A stretch of 64,000 nucleotides of DNA. It comes from Clostridium sp. (GTDB lineage: Bacteria; Bacteroidota; Bacteroidia; Bacteroidales; Bacteroidaceae). The translations under genes were made by a program, and so were the position numbers. Below are positions 1-8,486 of the stretch, one piece after another. The notes beneath the pieces are model-generated. The model was not told the origin of the DNA and ran no database searches. It was given only the letters and a program-made list of their open reading frames with translations. Each line of letters starts with the position of its first letter. Position 1 is the first letter of the stretch. The stretch lies in contig JAMPGY010000014.1 in the NCBI GenBank assembly GCA_023663705.1, forward strand, positions 1 through 64,000, in the 5' to 3' direction.

Positions 1-1
1 G

Positions 2-67
2 GCGGCCGGGGTGAGGAAGGTGCACACGGCCGAGGGGAACCGGTATCGGGTGGTTTATAATTCATAA
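2..67 (+). CDS. C-terminal end of an unidentified protein (cut by window edge)
   Basis: An open frame enters from the left edge and stops at TAA 65-67, giving a 21-residue tail that ends GNRYRVVYNS. A strong rho-independent terminator follows at 113-149, which fits the end of a real transcription unit. Too little remains to assign a family. The tail (mixed charged and aromatic beta-strand-like residues) would suit the end of a beta-rich surface protein, but that is a guess. Confidence 0.45.
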   Translation, partial: AAGVRKVHTAEGNRYRVVYNS

Positions 68-112
68 TTGGGATAGTGGCGGTGTTTGCCGTATAATCCT
101 GTTCATTATGAG

Positions 113-149
113 TCGGTTTTATTCCTTCAGGGAGAAGGAATAAAACCGA
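113..149 (+). terminator. Rho-independent terminator
   Basis: A perfect 16-bp inverted repeat (TCGGTTTTATTCCTTC and its complement) flanks a 5-base loop. It lies about 45 bases after the stop codon at 65-67 and ahead of the tRNA-Ser promoter. Confidence 0.7.
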
Positions 150-218
150 GCAACTAACTATGCATTGTAAATTATGAATTACCACACTGTGTGTTGAAGA
201 GAAAAAGTTGAAGGAATG

Positions 219-250
219 TTTGGTGATTCAAAAAAGAATCCATACCTTTG
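219..250 (+). promoter_or_regulatory. Bacteroidetes-type promoter for tRNA-Ser
   Basis: TTTG at 219-222, a 20-base spacer and TACCTTTG at 243-250 match the Bacteroidetes consensus TTTG-N19/20-TAnnTTTG. The tRNA begins 40 bases downstream. Confidence 0.7.
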
Positions 251-289
251 CAGCACTTTTAGAAAAGCGACCCCTTGAAAGAGTTGTCA

Positions 290-377
290 GGAGAGATGGT
301 AGAGTGGTCGATTACAGCAGTCTTGAAAACTGCCGTGCTGAGAGGCACCGGGGGTTCGAATCCCTCTCTCTCCGCCA
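290..377 (+). tRNA. tRNA-Ser (anticodon TGA)
   Basis: The acceptor GGAGAGA (290-296) pairs with TCTCTCC (367-373), followed by discriminator G and an encoded CCA. The anticodon stem GCAGT/ACTGC encloses loop CTTGAAA, so the anticodon is TGA, reading UCA. A long variable arm (GTGC...GCAC) and the TTCGAAT T-loop confirm a class II serine tRNA of 88 bases including CCA. Confidence 0.96.
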
Positions 378-386
378 AAAGGCGAA

Positions 387-424
387 CAAAAGTCCTGTAA
401 GTAGTTTACTTATAGGACTTTTGT
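387..424 (+). terminator. Terminator after tRNA-Ser
   Basis: The inverted repeat CAAAAGTCCTGTAAGTA / TACTTATAGGACTTTTG starts 10 bases after the tRNA and runs into a T-rich stretch (TTGTATTTTT). Confidence 0.75.
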
Positions 425-521
425 ATTTTTAGATATTGCCTGAAAATGCCATAAAAACGAGCCAGCGGACAGGAGCGGGTGGTACGCCCCTCTTGAATGA
501 TGTGGTCAACTGTAAAACGAT

Positions 522-529
522 TAACTTTG
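522..529 (+). promoter_or_regulatory. Orphan -7 box in a 290-base gap
   Basis: TAACTTTG followed by CAGC looks like a Bacteroidetes -7 element, but no convincing -33 motif precedes it. The only start downstream (535) opens a six-codon frame. The stretch 425-671 otherwise holds nothing recognisable; the box may be a relic or drive a short unrecognised RNA. Confidence 0.25.
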
Positions 530-671
530 CAGCATGAGCCCCGAACAGTTATAAAGAACGATACTACCTATCGCAATATCCAGGACTACCCGATACGCGG
601 ACGTACCACGTAGCTGCATGTGTGCAAACGCAAACGGTCTACTTGCCCTCAAAAGGTGCCAAGACAACAAA

Positions 672-704
672 AGCCCCGGCCGCTGTTACCAACAAACCGG
701 AGCT
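672..704 (-). terminator. Terminator after tRNA-Arg
   Basis: Read on the minus strand, AGCTCCGG and CCGGGGCT form an 8-bp stem (one mismatch or wobble) followed by TTTTGTTG, starting 12 bases past the tRNA 3' end. Confidence 0.6.
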
Positions 705-716
705 CTCACCCCCTTG

Positions 717-790
717 TGACCCCGCTGGGACTCTAACCCAGGACCTTCAGAACCGGAATCTGACGCTCTATACAACTAAGCTACGGAGCC
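717..790 (-). tRNA. tRNA-Arg (anticodon CCG)
   Basis: On the minus strand the acceptor GGCTCCG pairs with CGGGGTC (two G-U pairs). The D stem is GCTT/GAGC. The anticodon stem TCAGA/TCTGA is perfect around TTCCGGT, giving anticodon CCG (reads CGG). The T stem CTGGG/CCCAG encloses TTAGAGT. The discriminator is A and CCA is not encoded, unlike the neighbouring tRNA-Ser. Length is 74 bases. Confidence 0.95.
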
Positions 791-803
791 TTGTAAACGG
801 ATG

Positions 804-834
804 CAAATTTACTACTTTTTCTTTATTATACAAA
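804..834 (-). promoter_or_regulatory. Promoter for tRNA-Arg
   Basis: Read on the minus strand: TTTG (831-834), a 19-base spacer and TAAATTTG (804-811). This is a textbook Bacteroidetes promoter 13 bases ahead of the tRNA. Confidence 0.7.
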
Positions 835-895
835 GAATGATGGAAATTTATCTCACCAACTTAATATACATTTAGACAAATAAAACCAAACGCAC

Positions 896-927
896 TTTAC
901 ATTTTTCCAAAAAGAATCGTATCTTTG
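896..927 (+). promoter_or_regulatory. Promoter for asnA
   Basis: TTTA (896-899), a 20-base spacer and TATCTTTG (920-927) lie 40 bases ahead of the asnA start codon. Confidence 0.65.
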
Positions 928-967
928 CAGCCAAACAGAAAGCTATTACTAAAAAAAGCACTTCAAA

Positions 968-2005
968 ATGAGTTATCTGATTAAACCGGAAAATTATCAG
1001 GCAAAGCTCGATTTGCAACAGACAGAGCTCGCCATCAAAAAGATAAAGGACTTCTTCCTCAGCAGCATCTCCACCGAATTGAGACTGCGCCGCGTCACTG
1101 CCCCGCTCTTCGTGCTGAAAGGATTGGGTATGAACGACGACCTGAGCGGCGTGGAACGCCCCGTGACATTCCCCATCAAAGACATGGACGACGCCAACGC
1201 CGAAGTGGTGCATTCACTGGCCAAATGGAAACGCGTGACACTGGCCGAATATCGTGTGAAACCCGGCTATGGCATCATCACGGACATGAACGCCATACGC
1301 GCCGACGAGGAGATGGGCAACCTGCACTCGCTCTACGTGGACCAGTGGGACTGGGAACGCGTGATACAGCCCGAACACCGCACCGTGGAGTATCTGAAGA
1401 AAATCGTGAGGCGTATCTATTCGGCCATCCTGCGCACGGAGTTCTACATCTGTGAGACATATCCGCAACTGGAAGCCTTCCTGCCCGAAGACATTTACTT
1501 TATCCATGCCGAAGAACTGCTGCGGAAATATCCGGCCCTGACACCCAAGGAACGCGAGAACGCCGTCTGCAAGGAGCATGGCGCCGTGTTTATCATCGGT
1601 ATCGGAGGTAAACTGAGCGACGGAAAGGAACATGACATGCGGGCACCGGACTACGACGACTATTCCACACCGGACACCAACGGACTGGAGGGACTGAACG
1701 GCGACCTGCTCATCTGGTATCCCATACTGAACCGTGCCGTGGAACTGTCGTCCATGGGTATCCGTGTGGACAAGGAAGCACTGCTGCGCCAACTGCGCCT
1801 GAGCGGCAAGGAAGACCGGAAGAATCTGTATTTCCACAAACGGCTCATCGAAGGCACATTGCCGCTGAGCATCGGCGGCGGTATCGGACAAAGCCGCCTC
1901 TGCACCGTGTTGCTACACAAAGCGCATGTGGGCGAGACCCAATCCAGCATCTGGCCGGACGAGATGCGCAGTGCCTGCAAGGAAGCCGGCATGACGCTGA
2001 TTTAA
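968..2005 (+). CDS. asnA: Aspartate--ammonia ligase (asparagine synthetase A)
   Basis: Makes asparagine from aspartate, ammonia and ATP in the cytoplasm. The 345-residue protein has the normal AsnA length and matches from the N-terminal SYLIKPENY to the C-terminal SIWPDEMRSACKEAG. Known family features are visible: the class II aminoacyl-tRNA-synthetase-like core with VDQWDWE around residue 120 and the glycine-rich GGGIGQSR near residue 302 (motif 3-like ATP site). It is monocistronic, with its own promoter 40 bases upstream and a strong hairpin at 2024-2078. It uses free ammonia rather than glutamine, which fits an ammonia-rich gut habitat (inference). Confidence 0.96.
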   Translation: MSYLIKPENYQAKLDLQQTELAIKKIKDFFLSSISTELRLRRVTAPLFVLKGLGMNDDLSGVERPVTFPIKDMDDANAEVVHSLAKWKRVTLAEYRVKPGYGIITDMNAIRADEEMGNLHSLYVDQWDWERVIQPEHRTVEYLKKIVRRIYSAILRTEFYICETYPQLEAFLPEDIYFIHAEELLRKYPALTPKERENAVCKEHGAVFIIGIGGKLSDGKEHDMRAPDYDDYSTPDTNGLEGLNGDLLIWYPILNRAVELSSMGIRVDKEALLRQLRLSGKEDRKNLYFHKRLIEGTLPLSIGGGIGQSRLCTVLLHKAHVGETQSSIWPDEMRSACKEAGMTLI

Positions 2006-2023
2006 ACCGAACGCGGTATTTAT

Positions 2024-2078
2024 AAAGACAGAGCCGTGACACACACGCTGCAGAAAGCTGTGTCACGGCTCTGTCTTT
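2024..2078. terminator. Bidirectional terminator between asnA and the GH97 gene
   Basis: A near-perfect inverted repeat of about 20 bp (AAAGACAGAGCCGTGACAC and its complement) flanks a short loop, with A and T runs at the two ends. It serves the two convergent genes. Confidence 0.75.
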
Positions 2079-2095
2079 CCGTGTCGTCCGGCCCC

Positions 2096-4126
2096 TTACT
2101 CCGTGCAACGGATGACGGCCCCGCCGTTGGTAGGCACAGTGAGGCGGAAACGTCCGTTACGATTTACTTTCACCGTCTCGCATTGCGGCGTGCGCCCGTC
2201 CTTTCCGTCGTGGTAATAGGTAACGGTCTTCCCGGCCAGCATGGGCAACTGGAGCGTCAGCGTGCGGGACTCAGGTTCGGCATTCAACACAGCCACATAC
2301 CAATCGGCCCCCGACCGTCGGGCCAATGCCACATAACGTCCGGGATAGCCGTCAAGAAAACGTATCTCATCCCAAGCGGTAGGCACGGTCTTCATGAAGT
2401 CTATCTCAAAACCGGGCTGTTCGGTCAGATTGTTCGGGGCAAGCGCAAAGTTCTGCACACTGCTCTGAAACACCACTGCCGTAGCCAGTTCAAACACATC
2501 CGTGGTGCGGCGTACAGTGCCTCCGTCATTGCCCCGGTTGAGCCTGCCGTTGAGCACCGTTCCACCAAAATCCATGCTCCCCACGGCATTGCGGATGAAA
2601 GGATGCAAACAGGCGTTGAAGGCCTCGAAATCACAGAAATGCTGCTGAAACACGAGGTTCTCGCTGGCCAGCACGGCCTCGCTGGCACAGTAGTTGGGAT
2701 ACATGCGCTCCCATCCGCGCGGCAGCGTGCATCCGTGGAAGATGACCTGCAGACCGTAGTCGTTGGCATCGCTGAGGATGGCCTCATAGAGGCGCAGCGT
2801 CTCCTGCTTGTCGCCGGCAAAGAAGTCCACCTTAATGCCTTTTGCGCCGTTGTCTCTCAACCACTTCATCTCCGCCTTGCGGGCAATGGGGTTGCTCATG
2901 CAGTTCTTGGGATCCTGCGGGGCATCGTTCCATCCGCCGTTGGAGTTGTACCACACGAAGAGTTCCACACCGAGTTGCTTGGCCAGGCGGAACAGTTCGC
3001 CCATACGCTCGCGGCCGATGCCTTTCTGCCACAACCCGTCCACCAGACAATACTCCCAGCCCAGGTCGGCGGCCAGACGGATGTAGGTGCACTGGTCTTC
3101 ATAGTTCAGACTGTTGTCCTGCCACAGTATCCACGACCAGGTGGAGCGTCCGGGCTTGTAGGCCTGCGAGGGTTCGTAGAGCGGTTCCACCACATCAAAG
3201 GGCACGGTGGTCTCCACCACCGGAGCCAGCGTGGGCGCCAGGGTTATCGTGCGCCAGGGCGTGGCGCCGGGCAGTCCCACCTGTGCCCCCGTGCTACCGA
3301 ATCCGTTGTTCTCGCCCGGCATGGGATAGGCAACGGTATAGAGCCCGTCGACGGTTCCCTCGCTCAGATGAGATGCGCAATAGTTGCCTCCCACTCCGGT
3401 CTCGCTTACCAACACCCAACCGTCTCCACCCACGCGGAACAGACAAGGGAAAGTGTATCCGCATCCATATTTGGACGGGGTGCCCATGGGTTCGTCCGGG
3501 GTGTATTCCTCTTCGTAACTGGGTTTGGTGCGCTTCCACCCGATCATCTCGGTGGATTGCGGACAGATAAATGTGGTGGTACCGGACGGAAAATCAAAAC
3601 CGCTCACCTCGGAATCCACAACCATACAAGCTGTTTCGCCCTGCATGGGGATGCGATAGCGGAAAGCGATGTTGGCATCGCTCACGCGAAACTCCGTCAT
3701 CATCGACAATCCGTCACGGTTGGTCAGATTAACCGTGAGAACATGAGCCCGATAGTCCACACGACTCACCTTGCTGCGCGAGAGTTCATAAGTGGTGGCA
3801 AGGGTGTCGCGTGCAATGCCTTTCCACTGCAAGCCATCCGCAAAATCACCGATATTGGTGTGCAACCCCAACGGAGAATCCTCCACCAACGTCACTTCCT
3901 CCTGTTGCCCGCCGTAGTAACCGGCCCGATAGAACAACCGGCCGTCTCTCAGAAACACCCGCAAATAAGTGCGTCCGTCCGGACTTGTTGTCACGGCCTC
4001 GTCAAACCGATCCACCGCTACTGTCGTTTCATCCACCGATTCCTCTGCCCTCAAAGCATAAGCCGGCGGGACACAAACAGCTGTCACACAAAAATACAAT
4101 GCTGATTTAAGCCATCCTTGTCTCAT
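2096..4126 (-). CDS. Secreted glycoside hydrolase family 97 protein, retaining clade (alpha-galactosidase-like)
   Basis: A 676-residue secreted enzyme predicted to cleave alpha-linked hexosides. The start is taken at MRQGWLKSALYF (4126) because a -7 box (4175-4182) overlaps the more upstream in-frame ATG at 4177; from 4126 a signal peptide is evident, ending near AYALRAEE. An N-terminal beta-sandwich is followed by a TIM barrel carrying GIKVDFFAGDKQ; Asp434 sits where retaining GH97 enzymes have their nucleophile, whereas inverting SusB-type enzymes lack it. CASEAVLASE would supply the acid/base Glu, and a C-terminal beta domain follows. No SusC/SusD pair is adjacent, so it is not in an obvious polysaccharide locus. 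Family is sure; substrate specificity is inferred from the retaining-clade signature. Confidence 0.88.
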   Translation of the reverse strand: MRQGWLKSALYFCVTAVCVPPAYALRAEESVDETTVAVDRFDEAVTTSPDGRTYLRVFLRDGRLFYRAGYYGGQQEEVTLVEDSPLGLHTNIGDFADGLQWKGIARDTLATTYELSRSKVSRVDYRAHVLTVNLTNRDGLSMMTEFRVSDANIAFRYRIPMQGETACMVVDSEVSGFDFPSGTTTFICPQSTEMIGWKRTKPSYEEEYTPDEPMGTPSKYGCGYTFPCLFRVGGDGWVLVSETGVGGNYCASHLSEGTVDGLYTVAYPMPGENNGFGSTGAQVGLPGATPWRTITLAPTLAPVVETTVPFDVVEPLYEPSQAYKPGRSTWSWILWQDNSLNYEDQCTYIRLAADLGWEYCLVDGLWQKGIGRERMGELFRLAKQLGVELFVWYNSNGGWNDAPQDPKNCMSNPIARKAEMKWLRDNGAKGIKVDFFAGDKQETLRLYEAILSDANDYGLQVIFHGCTLPRGWERMYPNYCASEAVLASENLVFQQHFCDFEAFNACLHPFIRNAVGSMDFGGTVLNGRLNRGNDGGTVRRTTDVFELATAVVFQSSVQNFALAPNNLTEQPGFEIDFMKTVPTAWDEIRFLDGYPGRYVALARRSGADWYVAVLNAEPESRTLTLQLPMLAGKTVTYYHDGKDGRTPQCETVKVNRNGRFRLTVPTNGGAVIRCTE

Positions 4127-4174
4127 GGTATACCTTATATTATAATGATTAAATGTTTGTCGCGTTCGTGTGGG

Positions 4175-4206
4175 CAAATATAGAAAAAATAAACGTCATA
4201 TCCCAA
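4175..4206 (-). promoter_or_regulatory. Promoter for the GH97 gene
   Basis: Read on the minus strand: TTGG (4203-4206), a 20-base spacer and TATATTTG (4175-4182). It places transcription start near 4168, so translation must begin at 4126 rather than 4177. The rest of the gap up to 4440 shows nothing clear. Confidence 0.6.
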
Positions 4207-4440
4207 CAGGCTCCGTTCTTTCGGCACTGAAAGGTGCATTCTTAATATCCTGCATGTACATTAACACCTTCAAACTTAACAGGAGCCTTTTTCAATAACA
4301 AAGCTACCCGGAAGAAGTTTTGAATTATATTTTCGCACAACAGGATACATTTTTCACAGTATGGAGAAATAAGGTCTACTTTTAGTATTTCAACAGCAAG
4401 AAAAGGCCTGCAAAAGAAAGGTGGTTCAGGAAAAAAAGCG

Positions 4441-4448
4441 TATTTTTG
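4441..4448 (+). promoter_or_regulatory. -7 box of the amidase-MCE operon
   Basis: TATTTTTG followed by CACATC lies 16 bases ahead of the amidase ATG. A clear -33 partner is not seen. Confidence 0.5.
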
Positions 4449-4464
4449 CACATCAATCCATCTT

Positions 4465-5742
4465 ATGAGCCACCTGATGCGCTTTTCTATCTGGACTTTG
4501 CTTTTGCTATTGACAACCCTGTGCACAGCAAGCAAAAGCATGGCCGGCACCCCGGCCACCAAGACACGTGCCTTTACCCTTGTCATCGATGCCGGACACG
4601 GCGGAAAAGACCCCGGTGCCATCGGTAAGATTTCAAAAGAGAAACACATAAACCTGGCCATCGCATTGGCTTTCGGCAAACTGGTGGAACAGAACTGTCC
4701 GGATGTGAAGGTTGTCTATACACGCAAAACGGATGTGTTCGTGCCACTGGATCAACGGGCGGATATTGCCAACAAAGCCAAGGCCGACCTGTTCATCTCG
4801 ATACATACCAACTCATTGGCCGGAGGAAAACTGGCACGCGGCGCCGAGACCTACACCTTGGGTATGGCACGTGCGGAAGCCAATCTGGACGTGGCCAAAC
4901 GAGAAAACTCGGTCATTCTGGTGGAAAACAACTACGAAGAGCGCTACCAAGGTTTCAACCCCCGCTCATCAGAGAGCTACATCATGTTTGAATTCATGCA
5001 GGACAAGTATATGGAGCGGAGCGTCAATCTGGCCAAACTCATCCAAAAGGAGTTCCGCTCCACGGCCGGACGCCCCGACAAGGGCGTTCACCAAGCCGGG
5101 TTCCTGGTGTTGCGCGCCACCTCGATGCCCAGCACGCTCATAGAAGTGGGATACATCTCCACCCCCGACGAGGAACGTTTTCTCAACTCGGCGGAAGGAG
5201 TAAGAAAAATGGGACGAAGCATCTATAACGCTTTTGTCAACTACAAGAAGAGCCACGAAGGGAAGAGCGGCAAAACGGTCAGACAAACAGCGTCCTCACC
5301 GGAAAAATCAAACACGGAAGAACCTACGGAAACCCCTGTGCCCGCACCGAAACAAACCCGCCCCACGACTGACAGCCAACAGGCCGGACTACCCACAGAG
5401 AACGAAAATGCAACGGCAGCCGCCACTGCTGTGACGGAGAGCGCGGCTGAGCCTGAGCCCGAATGCACGGAAGGGCAAATCCTGTTCAAAGTGCAGTTCT
5501 ATACCCACGACCGGAAACTTCCCGCAGGAAGCAAACAGTTCAAAGGACTGACCAACGTGGACTGTTACAAAGAAAAAAACACCTATAAGTATACCTACGG
5601 TTCTACCCCGAGCTACCGGGAGATTCTGACCGCCCGAAAGAAAGTGGTGAAACTCTTCCCCGATGCGTTCGTCATAGCCGTGCGCAACGGAGAGCGTATG
5701 AACCTTTCCGAGGCAATCCAACAAAGTAAAAATAACAAATAA
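4465..5742 (+). CDS. N-acetylmuramoyl-L-alanine amidase (Amidase_3, AmiC type)
   Basis: A zinc amidase that cuts the bond between N-acetylmuramic acid and the stem peptide, acting in the periplasm during cell separation. The 425-residue protein begins with a signal peptide (hydrophobic LLLLLTTLCTA, cleavage near SMAG). The catalytic domain spans roughly residues 35-255: VIDAGHGGKDPGAIG gives the first zinc His, SIHTN the second, and TLIEVGYIS the catalytic Glu. Residues 256-340 are a Pro/Thr/Glu-rich linker. A C-terminal domain (from about 345, ILFKVQFYTHDRKLP) resembles a SPOR-like module, which would bind denuded glycan at the septum. It ends 12 bases before the MCE gene, suggesting one operon. 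Confidence 0.9.
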   Translation: MSHLMRFSIWTLLLLLTTLCTASKSMAGTPATKTRAFTLVIDAGHGGKDPGAIGKISKEKHINLAIALAFGKLVEQNCPDVKVVYTRKTDVFVPLDQRADIANKAKADLFISIHTNSLAGGKLARGAETYTLGMARAEANLDVAKRENSVILVENNYEERYQGFNPRSSESYIMFEFMQDKYMERSVNLAKLIQKEFRSTAGRPDKGVHQAGFLVLRATSMPSTLIEVGYISTPDEERFLNSAEGVRKMGRSIYNAFVNYKKSHEGKSGKTVRQTASSPEKSNTEEPTETPVPAPKQTRPTTDSQQAGLPTENENATAAATAVTESAAEPEPECTEGQILFKVQFYTHDRKLPAGSKQFKGLTNVDCYKEKNTYKYTYGSTPSYREILTARKKVVKLFPDAFVIAVRNGERMNLSEAIQQSKNNK

Positions 5743-5754
5743 ACATACACAACT

Positions 5755-6648
5755 ATGAAATTACTGACCCGCGAAGTGAAAATAGGCATGGCTGGCATTG
5801 TCGCATTGGCCTTGCTCTTCATCGGTATCAATTTCCTGAAAGGCATCAATCTGTTCAAAGCCACCAACTATTACTATGTGTCCTTCAAAAACGCCAAGGA
5901 ATTGGCACAGTCCAGTCCCGTTTATGCTGACGGATACAATATAGGTATTGTGCGCAATATCATCTATGACTATACCCGACCCGGAAACGTGCTGGTGGAA
6001 ATCCAGGTGGACAATGGCATGCGCATTCCCAAAGGCAGCAGTGCGGAGCTGTCCACACAGATGTTGGGCGGCTGCACGCTAAACCTGCTACTGGCCAACA
6101 ACCCGCGCGAACGATACTGTCCGGGCGACACCATTCCCGGTAGCGACTCGTCCGGCCTGATGGACAAGGCCGGTGCCATGATTCCGCAAATGGAAGAAAT
6201 CATCAGCAAAGTAGACACACTGCTTACCTCGCTCAACCGACTGGCCGCCGACCCCAATCTGCCCGTAATCCTGAATAATACGCAACAGATTACAAACAAT
6301 CTGAACCAAACCAGCGAACAGTTGAACAAACTGATGAGCAAGGACGTGCCGCAAATGACAGCCAAATTCAATAAAATCGGCGATAACGTGATTGTGCTGA
6401 CCGACAACCTGAACAAACTCGACCTGGCCAACACCCTAAACAAAGTGGATCAGACCTTAAGTGATGTACAGGCCACCACCGCCAAATTGAACAGTAAGGA
6501 TAACAGTCTGGGATTACTGCTAAACGATGACGGACTGTACACGAATCTGAACTTAACGCTGGGCAGTGCAAACAACCTGCTGATAGACCTGAAGGAGCAT
6601 CCCAAACGATATGTACACTTCTCTCTCTTCGGCAAAAAAGATAAATAA
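5755..6648 (+). CDS. MlaD/MCE family lipid transport protein
   Basis: The periplasmic, membrane-anchored substrate-binding subunit of an Mla-type phospholipid transporter. The 297-residue protein has a single N-terminal membrane helix (about residues 11-28, AGIVALALLFIGINFL), an MCE domain at about 38-115 (YYVSFKNAKELAQSSPVYADG, a typical MCE start) and a long helical tail rich in Asn, Thr and Leu with repeated NKL and LNQT motifs, likely a coiled-coil barrel. The MlaE permease and MlaF ATPase are not in the window. Coupling to the upstream amidase gene is a common Bacteroidetes arrangement. Confidence 0.88.
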   Translation: MKLLTREVKIGMAGIVALALLFIGINFLKGINLFKATNYYYVSFKNAKELAQSSPVYADGYNIGIVRNIIYDYTRPGNVLVEIQVDNGMRIPKGSSAELSTQMLGGCTLNLLLANNPRERYCPGDTIPGSDSSGLMDKAGAMIPQMEEIISKVDTLLTSLNRLAADPNLPVILNNTQQITNNLNQTSEQLNKLMSKDVPQMTAKFNKIGDNVIVLTDNLNKLDLANTLNKVDQTLSDVQATTAKLNSKDNSLGLLLNDDGLYTNLNLTLGSANNLLIDLKEHPKRYVHFSLFGKKDK

Positions 6649-6680
6649 GGAGCATAACTCTTATCTATATTTAATCTAAA

Positions 6681-6761
6681 TACCGACGGATATTCCTCCA
6701 CAGGTTTACCTTATAAGATAGTTCACTAAGGTAAAAGAGATTAGCGGAATATCCGTCGGTG
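6681..6761 (+). terminator. Long compound hairpin, terminator of the amidase-MCE operon
   Basis: TACCGACGGATATTCC (6681-6696) pairs with GGAATATCCGTCGGTG (6746-6761), and inside it TTTACCTTA (6705-6713) pairs with TAAGGTAAA (6727-6735). A run of six T follows. The two-tier stem is longer than a minimal terminator. Confidence 0.65.
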
Positions 6762-6938
6762 TTTTTTACAGGAAAGGCTGTGCAGAAACAACCTATCAAA
6801 AGACTTTTTAACAAGCAATTACACTTTTGCAAGGGCGTCAAGTTATCCATCCTAAACAGGAGTGCCAATATTCTCTGTAAATAAGCACATTATACTTTAC
6901 TCTTGCATAGACAAGCATACCGGTTTTCTTGTTTTTCT

Positions 6939-6959
6939 CAAAGATAATTGCGACATTTG
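6939..6959. promoter_or_regulatory. dnaA leader with possible promoter elements on both strands
   Basis: On the + strand CTTG (6928-6931), a 20-base spacer and GACATTTG (6952-6959) form an imperfect promoter about 50 bases ahead of dnaA. On the minus strand CAAAGATA (6939-6946) is a perfect TATCTTTG box pointing away from dnaA. Apart from a single TTATCCATC near 6842 there is no DnaA-box cluster in 6762-7008, so this is not evidently an origin. Confidence 0.35.
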
Positions 6960-7008
6960 CAATGTAGAAGTTTGAAAAACGTAGAATTAACTAAACCGCA
7001 GAGCTTAG

Positions 7009-8412
7009 ATGGAAAGTTCTCCTCAGTTGTTGTGGGAGCGTTGTTTGGAGTTGATCCGCAACAACGTCACGGAGCAACAGTATAAAACCTGGTTTACGCC
7101 TGTTCAATACGCGTCGTACACCGACGGGACACTTACCGTGCAAGTGCCCAGCATGTTTGTGTATGAATATCTGGAGGAACACTATGTAGGTCTCCTGCGC
7201 AAGGTGCTATCCAAAGTTTTTGGCGAAGGCACCAAATTGCAATACAGCGTAGTAGCCGATAAGACCAACAAAATAACAGTTGATCTGGAGTCTACCACAC
7301 GAACCGTGCGCCTCAACCCGGTTCCCGGTGTTGCCGACCCGGCCAAAACCGCCGCAGACCAACAAGTGCCCCGTCCTCAATCATTGGATTCCCAGTTGAA
7401 CCCCAACTACAACTTCGAAAACTTCATCGAAGGGATGAGCAACAAGCTGCCCCGATCGGTGGGACAAGCCATTGCCGAACATCCCAAACAAAGCACTTTC
7501 AACCCGCTGTTCATCTATGGTGCATCCGGTGTGGGAAAGACACATCTGGTGAATGCTATCGGAGCTAAAATCAAAGAGTTGTACCCCAATAAACGGGTTC
7601 TCTATGTGTCGGCTCATCTGTTTAAGGTACAATATACGGACTCTGTGCGTAAGAATACCACAAACGACTTTATTAATTTCTACCAAACCATTGATGTGCT
7701 CATCATCGATGACGTGCAGGAATTTGCGAGCCTGACACAAACCCAAAACACCTTTTTCCACATATTCAACCATCTGCATCAGAACGGTAAGCAACTGATT
7801 CTTACCTCAGACCGGCCGCCGGTGGCTCTGCAAGGCATGGAAGACCGCTTGCTCACCCGATTCAAATGGGGACTGCTGGCAGAACTGGAGAAGCCCAACG
7901 AGGATTTGCGCCGTGCCATCCTGAACAACAAGATACACCACGACGGACTGAAATTCCCAAAGGAGGTTATTGACTACATTTCGGAAAACGTGAACGAGAG
8001 CGTGCGCGACTTGGAAGGGATCGTCAACTCACTGATGGCTTATTCGGTAGTGTATAACAGAGACGTGGATTTGTCTTTAGCCGAACAGATTGTGAAACGT
8101 GCCGTACGCGTGGAGAACAAGCCCATAACGATAGACCTGATTTTGGAGAAGACGTGCGAATACTTCAACGTGAAGCAAGAAGACATATTCACCAGCAGCC
8201 GCAAACAGGCCGTTGTTCAAGTGAGACAAATAGCCATGTATTTGGCTCAGAAACATACCGACCTGTCGTCCGCCCGCATCGGTGCCCTCATCGGCAAGCG
8301 CAACCACGCCACAGTGCTTTATGCCTGCAACGTGGTGGCCAACACCCTGCACGTGGACAAGGCGTTTCGCAACAAGGTGGAAGAAATAGAAGCACTGCTC
8401 AAGAAACGCTGA
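7009..8412 (+). CDS. dnaA: Chromosomal replication initiator protein DnaA
   Basis: AAA+ initiator that binds DnaA boxes and opens the origin. The 467-residue protein has the full domain set: domain I at residues 1-85 ([21 protein letters not shown]), a linker domain II to about 125, the AAA+ domain III (Walker [11 protein letters not shown] near residue 170, Walker [11 protein letters not shown] near 230, sensor DRPP) and the C-terminal helix-turn-helix domain IV with the signature [13 protein letters not shown]. The gene stands alone, with no dnaN neighbour, which is normal in Bacteroidetes. Confidence 0.97.
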   Translation: MESSPQLLWERCLELIRNNVTEQQYKTWFTPVQYASYTDGTLTVQVPSMFVYEYLEEHYVGLLRKVLSKVFGEGTKLQYSVVADKTNKITVDLESTTRTVRLNPVPGVADPAKTAADQQVPRPQSLDSQLNPNYNFENFIEGMSNKLPRSVGQAIAEHPKQSTFNPLFIYGASGVGKTHLVNAIGAKIKELYPNKRVLYVSAHLFKVQYTDSVRKNTTNDFINFYQTIDVLIIDDVQEFASLTQTQNTFFHIFNHLHQNGKQLILTSDRPPVALQGMEDRLLTRFKWGLLAELEKPNEDLRRAILNNKIHHDGLKFPKEVIDYISENVNESVRDLEGIVNSLMAYSVVYNRDVDLSLAEQIVKRAVRVENKPITIDLILEKTCEYFNVKQEDIFTSSRKQAVVQVRQIAMYLAQKHTDLSSARIGALIGKRNHATVLYACNVVANTLHVDKAFRNKVEEIEALLKKR

Positions 8413-8440
8413 CTCGCGCACCCACGTTACGCCTCATCAG

Positions 8441-8475
8441 CAAAAGCGGGTCACCTCACGTGCAACCCACTTTTG
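8441..8475. terminator. Bidirectional terminator between dnaA and the nitroreductase gene
   Basis: CAAAAGCGGGT (8441-8451) pairs with ACCCACTTTTG (8465-8475) with one mismatch around a 13-base loop. It sits between two convergent genes. Confidence 0.6.
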
Positions 8476-8486
8476 TCCGAAGACGT

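Noticed and set aside
2036-4105. 689-codon + strand frame opposite the GH97 gene
   Set aside because: The minus strand has GH97 catalytic motifs, signal peptide and promoter; this frame begins inside the asnA terminator.
6671-6868. 65-codon minus-strand frame upstream of dnaA
   Set aside because: It spans the terminator hairpin, is AT-rich and has no family resemblance; only the antisense -7 box at 6939 speaks for it.
6762-7008. Replication origin next to dnaA
   Set aside because: Only one imperfect DnaA box (TTATCCATC) and no AT-rich unwinding repeats were seen; dnaA is often far from oriC in Bacteroidetes.
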